Shown here piece after piece: positions 57,805 to 64,000 of a stretch of DNA of 64,000 nucleotides. Within the stretch, counting starts at the first letter, position 1; each line of letters begins with the position of its first letter. Source of the DNA: JADJPO01 sp963825645. GTDB lineage: Bacteria > Actinomycetota > Actinomycetes > Actinomycetales > Kineosporiaceae. Below the pieces are notes generated by a model that was not told the origin of the DNA, ran no database searches, and saw nothing but the letters and a program-made list of their open reading frames with translations. Where the stretch lies: NCBI GenBank assembly GCA_963825645.1, contig CAWGTT010000002.1, positions 558,001 to 622,000 of the forward strand, read 5' to 3'. Position numbers and translations under genes: made by a program.

Positions 57805-58188
57805 TCAAAGCGCCCACACTCCGTCACCGAACACGAGCTCCCACGACGCGGAACCAGCGGCATGAGCGATACTGGCCGCTCCGCGGCAGTTGCGGACGTT
57901 GCCGGGGGTCTCATTGTCCGCAGGAGTAGCCGAGATCAGCGAGAGCAGGTGGTTGACGCGGCGCCGCAAGTGCCCTGTCTTGCTGGCGTCCGGTGGGTCG
58001 TCAGGTGTCAGGAGAGTGAACCGCAGAAGGGTCTCGCTGCCGGCTGCCGTCAGCGACAAATGCACATTGTCGTTCGGTCGGTTTGGCCAGAGTGAGAACC
58101 ACAGGTCAAGCACCGGCTTCTCGGAATCCAGGATCGTCGGCTCCACCTCGTCGGGGAGCAGGTTCAACCACGGCCGGGCTCCCTGCAT
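57805..58188 (-). CDS. Hypothetical protein, possibly truncated
   Basis: 127 residues (LPDEVEPTILDSEKPVLDLW, VHLSLTAAGSETLLRFTLL, HLRRRVNHLLSLI). The middle, with strands followed by a long helix, faintly recalls SRPBCC-type small-molecule binding proteins, but this is inference. Similar-looking coding sequence upstream (FGSKARKLPAPPHIVRESL) is in another frame, so an earlier frameshift is possible. Confidence 0.4.
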   Translation of the reverse strand: MQGARPWLNLLPDEVEPTILDSEKPVLDLWFSLWPNRPNDNVHLSLTAAGSETLLRFTLLTPDDPPDASKTGHLRRRVNHLLSLISATPADNETPGNVRNCRGAASIAHAAGSASWELVFGDGVWAL

Positions 58189-58452
58189 GTGCGGGGCTGA
58201 GCGACTCCCGCACGATATGCGGCGGAGCCGGAAGCTTGCGGGCCTTCGAGCCGAACTCGATCAAGCCTACAGCGTATGCTCGATCAGCCAGGCCCTGTCG
58301 TTATGGGGCGGCATCGTGCAGACCTGCGGTCGGCGGCAGGAGCGCCACGACCGCGTCACGGATGGCGGCCGTTTCGCATCAGGCTGCGCACCGGGGTACT
58401 TCTCCTGCTGCAGGTGGGTCTGCGAATCGACGTCGAGCCTCCGACACGGTGG

Positions 58453-59181
58453 TCACCCGACTCGGGTGCCGCGGGCGGTGAGAACGCAGAACTCGTTGCC
58501 CTCGGGATCGGCGAGCACCACCCACGGCACGTCACCCTGGCCGATGTCGATGCGCCGGGCACCCAGCGCGATCAACCGCTCTACCTCGGCCACCTGGTCG
58601 TCGGCGGCGAATGGAGCGATGTCGATGTGCACGCGGTGCTTGGCCAGCTTCGCGTCAGGCCTGCGGATCAACTCCAGCCAAGGGCCGCGGCCATCGGCCA
58701 GACGCATCGAGACGTACTCCTCGTTCTGCGTCTCGATCGGGCGCCCGGTGGCAGCGGACCAGAACGGCCCGAGAGCCATCGGATCGTGACAGTCCTGCAC
58801 GAGCGCGGCCGCCGCGCCGGTGTCCGTGTACGCCGAGCGTGGATCAAGCACGCAGAACTCGTTGCCCTCCGGATCGGCCAGCACCACGAACTCAGCGTCG
58901 CCCTGCCCCACGTCGATGTGCCGGGCACCCAACATGAGCGCGCGATCCACGGTCTCCCGCTGCTGCAGCAGGTCCGCGCTGGCCAGATCGAGGTGCACCC
59001 GGTTCTTGCCCGTCTTCGGCTCGGGCACCTGACCGAACACGATTCCCAGGTGCTCACCCTTGACACGCAACTCCTGCTGATCCTCGAAGGTGATCGGCCA
59101 GCCGAGCAGCCCAGACCAGAACTGCGCGGTCGAACGCATCTCGGCACAGTCCATGACGATGTCGATGATCCGGGTCGGCAT
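58453..59181 (-). CDS. Two-domain VOC (glyoxalase/dioxygenase-like) protein
   Basis: 242 residues with two tandem VOC modules: DIVMDCAEMRSTAQFWSGLL ... VVLADPEGNEFCVLDPRS, and LVQDCHDPMALGPFWSAATG ... WVVLADPEGNEFCVL. Both halves end in the same strand motif DPEGNEFCVL. The family includes glyoxalases, bleomycin resistance proteins and dioxygenases; the reaction here is unknown. Confidence 0.85.
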   Translation of the reverse strand: MPTRIIDIVMDCAEMRSTAQFWSGLLGWPITFEDQQELRVKGEHLGIVFGQVPEPKTGKNRVHLDLASADLLQQRETVDRALMLGARHIDVGQGDAEFVVLADPEGNEFCVLDPRSAYTDTGAAAALVQDCHDPMALGPFWSAATGRPIETQNEEYVSMRLADGRGPWLELIRRPDAKLAKHRVHIDIAPFAADDQVAEVERLIALGARRIDIGQGDVPWVVLADPEGNEFCVLTARGTRVG

Positions 59182-59247
59182 GCTCCGAGACTCTCACGCC
59201 ATGGTCAGCCCCCGGCCGCAGGCCGCCTCCGCGACCGGCGGCATTGG

Positions 59248-59262
59248 CGTGCGTCCCGCACG
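59248..59262. repeat. UCC-loop hairpin repeat, copy 2
   Basis: CGTGCG-TCC-CGCACG at 59248-59262, followed by GCCAGCGGCCGGGCGTAATGGCCTCTCCGC-like sequence, which is a worn copy of the second module. It lies inside the 3' part of the broken P-loop gene. Confidence 0.7.
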
Positions 59263-59289
59263 GCCAGCGGCCGGGCGTAATGGCCTCTC

Positions 59290-59419
59290 CGCAAGCAAGA
59301 GAGTGCGTTGAGCGGTCAATGACCGTGACACTTCGCAGGATGTCGGCGACCACGGTGCTCTTACCGGACCCATAGACACCGGTCACCAGCACAGCCGAAG
59401 CTTCAGCCGAAACGGACAC
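59290..59419 (-). pseudogene. 5' stub of a P-loop ATPase/kinase gene
   Basis: From a GTG at 59419 the frame reads MSVSAEASAVLVTGVYGSGK followed by STVVADILRSVTVIDRS, a Walker A motif in a nucleoside-kinase-like context. The similarity ends where the hairpin repeat begins (about 59310), and no continuation is found in any frame. The rest was lost or displaced, probably with the repeat. Confidence 0.5.
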
Positions 59420-59481
59420 ACGTGCTGTCTAGCCCGGGACACCATCGACAGTCCAGACGCCCAGCGGCGTCGCTCGCAAGA

Positions 59482-59528
59482 GCGTGCGTCCCGCACGCTG
59501 CGCGGCCATGATGGTGCGCTCCGCGCAC
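59482..59528. repeat. UCC-loop hairpin repeat, copy 3 (double)
   Basis: GCGTGCG-TCC-CGCACGC (59482-59498) and GTGCGC-TCC-GCGCAC (59514-59528), then AGCGGCAGAGGAGCG. The two stems differ in sequence but keep the TCC loop. Confidence 0.75.
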
Positions 59529-59620
59529 AGCGGCAGAGGAGCGCCTGCCCAGGCACTCGCTTGCCCGACGCGGGCCTGGCTCCGCGTGTGCCGGGTCGAG
59601 GAGGGAGGTAGGTTCGCCAG

Positions 59621-60052
59621 GTGCCCAGCGATGTGACCCTGAAGACGATGAACGTGGTCCATCGAGCGATACTCAAGATCAGTGGCGGGCGTGTCGGCTT
59701 CCAGGTCGCCGGGATGCCGGTGGTGAAGCTGACGACGATCGGCCGCAAGTCCGGTCAGCCTCGCACGGTGATGCTCACGTCGCCGGCACGCGTCGGGGAA
59801 GCCCTCGTCGTCGTGGCTTCGCGGGGTGGAGACGACCGGCATCCGGCCTGGTTCCTCAATCTCGAGAACGACCCTCACGTTCACGTAGCGGTGCAGGGCG
59901 GCCCCAGCCGGCCGATGGTGGCCCGGGTGGCCACGTCGCTGGAGCGCGATGAGCTGTGGCCCCAGATCGCCGCCGAATACCCGAACTACGCCGGGTACCA
60001 GACCAAGACCACTAGGGTGATCCCGCTGGTCCTGCTCGAACCGCAGGCGTGA
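59621..60052 (+). CDS. Nitroreductase-family deazaflavin (F420)-dependent oxidoreductase
   Basis: 143 residues from GTG 59621, GGAGGT lying somewhat far upstream. Ddn/DUF385-type features: MPVVKLTTIGRKSGQPRTVM, VVASRGGDDRHPAWFLNL, ENDPHVHVAV, and the end RVIPLVLLEPQ. These split-barrel proteins use coenzyme F420, an actinobacterial cofactor. The substrate is unknown. Confidence 0.85.
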   Translation: MPSDVTLKTMNVVHRAILKISGGRVGFQVAGMPVVKLTTIGRKSGQPRTVMLTSPARVGEALVVVASRGGDDRHPAWFLNLENDPHVHVAVQGGPSRPMVARVATSLERDELWPQIAAEYPNYAGYQTKTTRVIPLVLLEPQA

Positions 60053-60338
60053 CACCCACCCGAACCGCGGGTCCCCAGGTTCAGACGGTGGCGTAGACCG
60101 TCCGAAGCACGGACGGCGGCATCATGCGGGTGATCACGTCGAAGTGCTGCCATCGGAAGTCCCGCACGTCCCGACCCACAGTCACCCTCGGTGATCAACT
60201 GAGCCCCTCTGGAGCGACGTAATCGCGGCAGGAGAGCGCGTCCCGCATGCAGTGAATTCCGGGCGTTCGCCAAGGGGCCGGCGTAGCAGACATTCCACTG
60301 AAGCACGGCGCGGTCAGTGGCGTTCGGGGCCCTGACCG

Positions 60339-60776
60339 CTAAGCAGGTGTCGGCTCGTGGCGCGTAGGTGGGCTGCGCAGGCCCTGATCAGGCTGCAAGT
60401 AGATCCAGAACCGCGTGGTGTGCAGACCGAAGAGGACAGCGAGCCCCACGCGCCTGGCGATCTCGACGCTACCCGGGCGTCGACATGCGTTCTCAGGCCA
60501 CCGCTGGTTGTCGACGACGGCTGGGAGCCCGGAGCCCGTCGCGACGGCTGCCGCGACCAGCTCCAGCCGCAGCAGCCGGGCGGGCCAAGGACCCAGCCGG
60601 GCAGGGACGCCGGCCTGCACCAACGCGGCATCGCGGACGGCAAGGCCGCAGGCGACGGCCTCGACGACGAACGCACCGGAGCGCCCGAAGCGCCGGACGA
60701 CGACCTGGCACAGCGGGTAGCCGAACGCCGACACCACCAGAACCGGCACACCGACGGCCTTTCGCATGGTCTCCAC
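60339..60776 (-). CDS. Hypothetical membrane protein
   Basis: 145 residues with hydrophobic stretches (GVPVLVVSAFGYPLCQVVV; LELVAAAVATGSGLPAVV; VGLAVLFGLHTTRFWIYL). No recognised family; codon bias is moderate. It may be a genuine small membrane protein or a remnant. Confidence 0.5.
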   Translation of the reverse strand: METMRKAVGVPVLVVSAFGYPLCQVVVRRFGRSGAFVVEAVACGLAVRDAALVQAGVPARLGPWPARLLRLELVAAAVATGSGLPAVVDNQRWPENACRRPGSVEIARRVGLAVLFGLHTTRFWIYLQPDQGLRSPPTRHEPTPA

Positions 60777-60935
60777 GATGCATCGTCCGCGAACCTCTCG
60801 AGTCGGACCATGGTCATCGGTCGACAGGCCACGCCGGCAGCGTCCGGATTCAGTTCAGGGCTCACAACGGAGATGACCAGGGATGATCACAGCCGGGGCA
60901 CTCCGAACACACACCACTCGCGGCAGAAGCGTAAG

Positions 60936-60973
60936 GCCGCGCTCTCCGCGGCATGAGCGTGCGTCCCGCACGC
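60936..60973. repeat. UCC-loop hairpin repeat, copy 4 (both modules)
   Basis: GCCGCG-CTCTC-CGCGGC (60936-60952), then ATGA, then GCGTGCG-TCC-CGCACGC (60957-60973), followed by CCAGTGGCGTGAGCG. Upstream CGGCAGAAGCGTAAG matches the linker seen at 62228-62240. Confidence 0.8.
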
Positions 60974-61073
60974 CCAGTGGCGTGAGCGGTAAACGCCATG
61001 GGCGTCTTAACCGCAGCGTCTCCGTGCGTCATCAGGGACGGCCGCTATCGCGCGCATTGGCCTCAAATGGCCC

Positions 61074-61550
61074 TCACCCGACAGGCATCACAGCCATTGC
61101 CTCCCTCGCTTCGACGAGGAGCTGGCCGGCCCCGACATTTGCCGATCCGGCGAACACGGCCACCGTGCGGTTCAGCGCGTGCCACGGCGCCGCGCCAGTC
61201 TGGAACACGGCATACCCTTTGATCGGCATGGCGACATCCGGCCAAGTGAAGTCCGGTGAGAGGAACACTTCCGGCGGGGGCAACTGCAATTCTGGTGGCG
61301 GCAGGACGTACCCACCCGCCGATACCGCCACGTGCAGACCGTCCCTTGTGATGGTTTCTCGGACGTCGATGACGCCCACCCCGTCCGGGCGCATCAACAA
61401 GTAGTCCACCCCTCGGACCGCGCCACCGGACAGCAAGCCCTCCGAGACCTCCCCCTCGAAATGAACGTCCATCCGAACACCGTTCGGAACAACCCCGATC
61501 GGCACGATTCCCGTGAACCGCGCCTCAAACCGATACACAACGTCGGACAC
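61074..61550 (-). CDS. DUF3237-family protein
   Basis: 158 residues. Typical segments: EGEVSEGLLSGGAVRGVDYL, LMRPDGVGVIDVRETI, and ALNRTVAVFAGSANVGAGQL near the C-terminus. Proteins of this family are small beta-barrels of unknown function, often near oxidoreductases. A normal full-length member. Confidence 0.8.
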   Translation of the reverse strand: MSDVVYRFEARFTGIVPIGVVPNGVRMDVHFEGEVSEGLLSGGAVRGVDYLLMRPDGVGVIDVRETITRDGLHVAVSAGGYVLPPPELQLPPPEVFLSPDFTWPDVAMPIKGYAVFQTGAAPWHALNRTVAVFAGSANVGAGQLLVEAREAMAVMPVG

Positions 61551-61911
61551 GCTTCCCCCAACGGTCGAGATCCCACCACAGGATCATGACAACCAACGAC
61601 ATCCGTCTGGAGAAGCTGGGACTCCTGGCCGATCAGAGCTAACCACTATCCTACCCGTAACAAGGGTAATCGACCATACGTGGACGGTTGCAGGTTCGCC
61701 ACGGCGGGTCGTCCCCTATTCCTCCACGGCTGCAGTTGACCGCTCTCACTCCTCTGCTGGCAGCCCCGGCCCGGAATATTCACGCCGGGTGATTGCTCAT
61801 AGTTGCTGGGGTGTCGGGAACCTAAGAAGGTCCTTCTGACCTGGACGATCGGGTTGCTGAGACTCGGATCCGATCAGAGAGAGGCACGTCCAGGCCCACG
61901 CCGAGGACCGC
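61551..61911. other. Intergenic stretch without a supported gene
   Basis: 361 bases of lower GC content. A short palindrome AGAAGG-T-CCTTCT (near 61825) stands close to the transposase remnant and may belong to its end. Nothing else is recognised. Confidence 0.45.
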
Positions 61912-62110
61912 TCAAGGAGATCAAGGCCTGCGGCGCCGACGGGTTACCGTCCCAGGCCTATCGCCGCAACGCCGCCTGGCCGCCCTGGCCGTCACCCTGA
62001 CCGCGTGGTTCCGGCTGATCGCCCTCGACGCAGGCGTGGCCGTCGCCGAGCCGCAGGGTAAGCCACGCGGCGAGGTGCTGCCCGCGCGAGGCAGGTCCTT
62101 TTCCGCGTAA
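61912..62110 (+). pseudogene. Frameshifted remnant of an IS1380-type transposase
   Basis: One frame reads LKEIKACGADGLPSQAYRRN, another continues LAALAVTLTAWFRLIALDAG and ends RGEVLPARGRSFSA before a stop. Together they resemble the C-terminal part of IS1380-family transposases, with at least one frame change. No intact transposase or clear terminal repeats are present here. Confidence 0.55.
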
Positions 62111-62206
62111 CCCCCCACCCCCCACCAACCGCGCACGGCGGCAGAGCTTCCAGACGGTGCGGGCCGCGCGATAACCGGCCTCCGGCCAGACTATCCGCTG
62201 CATCAT

Positions 62207-62258
62207 CGTGCGTCCCGCACGGTCGGCGGCAAGAGCGTATGGCCGCGCTCTCCGCGGC
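62207..62258. repeat. UCC-loop hairpin repeat, copy 5 (both modules)
   Basis: CGTGCG-TCC-CGCACG (62207-62221), linker GTCGGCGGCAAGAGCGTATG, then GCCGCG-CTCTC-CGCGGC (62242-62258). The order of modules is reversed relative to copy 4 at 60936. Confidence 0.8.
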
Positions 62259-62299
62259 AATTGAGGATGCTTGACGGCCCCGGCGCCTCCTATCCTAAG

Positions 62300-62770
62300 C
62301 TAGGGTGCAAGGTCGACGCATATGGTTCCGGAAATCGTTTCGTTGAACACCCCGGTGGTGAGATCTTCTCTGCCGCTGAGAGTTAGATCGCCTGTCGCAC
62401 CTGCCAATTTACCCGTCGATGCTGTGACCGGACCTGTTGTGCTGAATTCTCCTGAGCTGACGTCGAAGGAGCCGCTCACGCCGACGGTTAGAGTGGCTTT
62501 GTTGGAGGTGAACTCGACTGTTCCATTGATAAGGAAGAGCGGGGCGGTGCCGCCAGTAATGGTGAACGTTCCCTCTGTTGTTCCGTTCAGAAGCCCGCCG
62601 CCGTTGATGTTGGCAACGGTGCTGCCGTTGCCGAGGTCTTGTCCGACACCCTTTGCGTTGATCTTATGACAGGACGCCGCGGCACCCGCTGGGCCAGCCA
62701 CCAGACCAAGGCCTGCAACAGACAAGGCGACTCCACCTGCGACGCCGCCAACCAGACGCGATTTTTTCAT
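62300..62770 (-). CDS. Small secreted protein of unknown function, low GC
   Basis: 156 residues with AAGGA upstream of the ATG. Signal sequence: two basic residues, GGVAGGVALSVAGLGLVAGP, cleavage likely after AGA-A. The mature part is rich in Thr, Gly and Ser (GTTEGTFTITGG, VSGSFDVSSGEFSTTGPVTA, GATGDLTLSGREDL), suggesting a beta-barrel or beta-sandwich; two Cys could pair. Codon use is clearly less GC-rich than in the rest of the window, which suggests recent transfer. Confidence 0.75.
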   Translation of the reverse strand: MKKSRLVGGVAGGVALSVAGLGLVAGPAGAAASCHKINAKGVGQDLGNGSTVANINGGGLLNGTTEGTFTITGGTAPLFLINGTVEFTSNKATLTVGVSGSFDVSSGEFSTTGPVTASTGKLAGATGDLTLSGREDLTTGVFNETISGTICVDLAP

Positions 62771-62999
62771 CGTGATTCCTTCTTTCGTTGTGCTCTTGCT
62801 GCTGTCCGCGCATGATGCTCGAGAACTCAGGGAGCGCCGTGGGAGCGCCGCGTGATCGTTCTACCCTGGAACCTGCGGGCGGAAGCACTGGACGCTTGCA
62901 GCAGTCCTCGCGCAGGTAGGCCCGGAGCAGGGGCGTAGGTGATGGCAATCGAGGGCTGTCTAGGTGGTCAAAGAGTCGCGGTGCCCCGATATTCCCTAA

Positions 63000-63128
63000 T
63001 CACCAAGCACTCATTCCAGATAGCCGCTGCAACCTAGAGAACCACGGGGAATCCCGACCGTCGATGGCTAGGGCATCCAGAACGTTGTCGAGGTTTCTGG
63101 TTGCGTCTGGGTTGACGGGAATTGGCAT
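63000..63128 (-). CDS. Possible 42-residue protein
   Basis: ATG preceded by GGAGG seven bases upstream; sequence MPIPVNPDATRNLDNVLDAL followed by AIDGRDSPWFSRLQRLSG. No family known. The ribosome site favours translation; it might also be the start of a truncated gene. Confidence 0.3.
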   Translation of the reverse strand: MPIPVNPDATRNLDNVLDALAIDGRDSPWFSRLQRLSGMSAW

Positions 63129-63628
63129 CCTGACCCTCCAAGGGCCGTGGCTGTCAAGATCAGAGGCTTGATCCCAAGCTGACCATGCTGACTACCTACC
63201 CGGCGCCTCGCCTGGCCTCACCACAGCCTTCCTTGCACGAACAGAGGCCGAAACCGCCTCCCGTGATACACCGGCCAGCACTGCCGGGACCGACTACCGC
63301 GTGGGTCACGCACCCATTGGTCGGCCGACTGCCTCAGACACGTCCACCCATCCGGCATGATCGCGAGCGTGGATGGCCTAGCAGCTCGCCCTAACACGGT
63401 CGCAGGGCCTGGTCAAGGATTCCCTTCGCCAGGCGACTCTGGGATCGAAGGCTCTTGCCTGAACCTTTCACGGGTGTGACGGGGGTGGCCCCTTGGTCGG
63501 CACTTCGGGCTTTTTGATCATGGTTTCCGTTCGGTGTGCAGGGTCGGGGTCCGACTGTCGCGTCGGGGGCGCCGGGTTCCACGCTCCGGGTCGTGCGGTC
63601 CTGGTCGTCGGGACGGTCGGGGTCGGGG
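63129..63628. other. Intergenic stretch before the transposase gene
   Basis: 500 bases with no supported gene on either strand. The end of the IS1380-type element should lie here, downstream of its transposase stop at 63629, but no terminal inverted repeat can be fixed without the other end. Confidence 0.45.
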
Positions 63629-64000
63629 TCAGATCGGGATCGGCAGGCTCTTGATCGTCTGCCAGGCGGTGGTCAGGTCGGCGGTCCAGGGCCAGTCGGC
63701 GGGCAGGTGTAGCCAGGTCTTGCGTTGTCCCCGCGTGATCCGGCCGGGGACCTCGAACAGCCGGAACCTCAGCGTCTTCACGGAGGCCTTGCGTAGGTCG
63801 CCATCCGGTAGGCCGAGGTGACGGAAGGCGGCCAGCAGGCTGGCGGCCATGGCGACCACGGCGGTCCAGGCGACGTTGACCTTCCAGTGCCGTGATGGCC
63901 ACCGGTTCAGCCCGATCGCCTTGGCCTGCTTGACGTCGTCCTCGACATGCACATGACTCCGGTGACGCGCGTCCAGCCACGCCACCTGCCCGGTGATCGC
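63629..64000 (-). mobile_element. IS1380-type transposase, C-terminal part (runs off the right edge)
   Basis: The frame is open to the window end and stops at 63629. It reads ITGQVAWLDARHRSHVHVED, then VKQAKAIGLNRWPSRHWKVN, AWTAVVAMAASLLAAFRHLG and FRLFEVPGRITRGQRKTWLH. These are late motifs of IS1380-family DDE transposases, including the RHRSHVHVEDDVKQAK region. The frame is intact within the window, unlike the remnant at 61912. Confidence 0.8.

Noticed and set aside
60053..60200. Minus-strand fragment reading DFRWQHFDVITRMMPPS
   Set aside because: Looks like the end of a coding sequence but is too short to assign to any family.

Overview
The window comes from a very GC-rich actinobacterium. 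Coding third positions are almost always G or C, GTG starts are frequent, the flagellar set is of the Gram-positive kind (no L/P-ring genes), and dcd and the tRNA-Gly(CCC) are of actinobacterial type. A Nocardioides-like or related motile lineage is plausible, but the sequence alone does not fix the genus.

Layout. 1-3.8 kb: the end of a PHA-synthase-like hydrolase gene, an XRE regulator and a FadF-like Fe-S membrane oxidoreductase. 3.8-41 kb: one nearly complete flagellar locus. The leftward block is flgN-flgK-flgL-fliW-csrA. The rightward genes are fliA, flagellin, fliD-fliS-(fliT-like), a glycosyltransferase, flgB-flgC-fliE-fliF-fliG-fliH-fliI-fliJ, a cell-wall hydrolase, fliK-flgD-flgE, flbD-motA-motB-fliL-fliM-fliN-fliO-fliP-fliQ, an unknown secreted protein, fliR-flhB, a SipW-like signal peptidase (leftward), flhA, an FlhF-like protein and a small membrane protein. 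41-46.7 kb: a single-chain acyl-CoA carboxylase. 46.9-52.6 kb: a leftward set ending in degenerate-EAL/HDOD-cheX-cheY-cheB fragment-cheA, with a conserved unknown gene and dcd upstream. 53-64 kb: past tRNA-Gly(CCC) lies a decayed accessory zone with a relaxase remnant, broken genes, two IS1380-like remnants, a repeated hairpin family and scattered small genes.

How it works together. Four sites share CTCAN-N15-GCCGA, one substitution from the classical sigma-28 promoter, and lie before flagellin, flgN, flbD-motAB and cheA. The fliA product is encoded beside them, so filament, motor and chemotaxis genes look like one FliA regulon. The flagellin mRNA predicted from its promoter starts with a hairpin that shows ACGGAU in a six-base loop, a textbook CsrA target. 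csrA and fliW sit in the flgN operon, so this looks like the CsrA-FliW-flagellin switch known from Bacillus, here in an actinobacterium.

Main oddities. fliK and the FlhF-like gene each carry an apparent single-base deletion in or near repetitive sequence. CheA stops before its CheW-binding domain and CheB keeps only its C-terminal part, with a changed catalytic Asp. An unknown secreted protein splits fliQ from fliR. Three unrelated families of short palindromic repeats occupy the intergenic regions.
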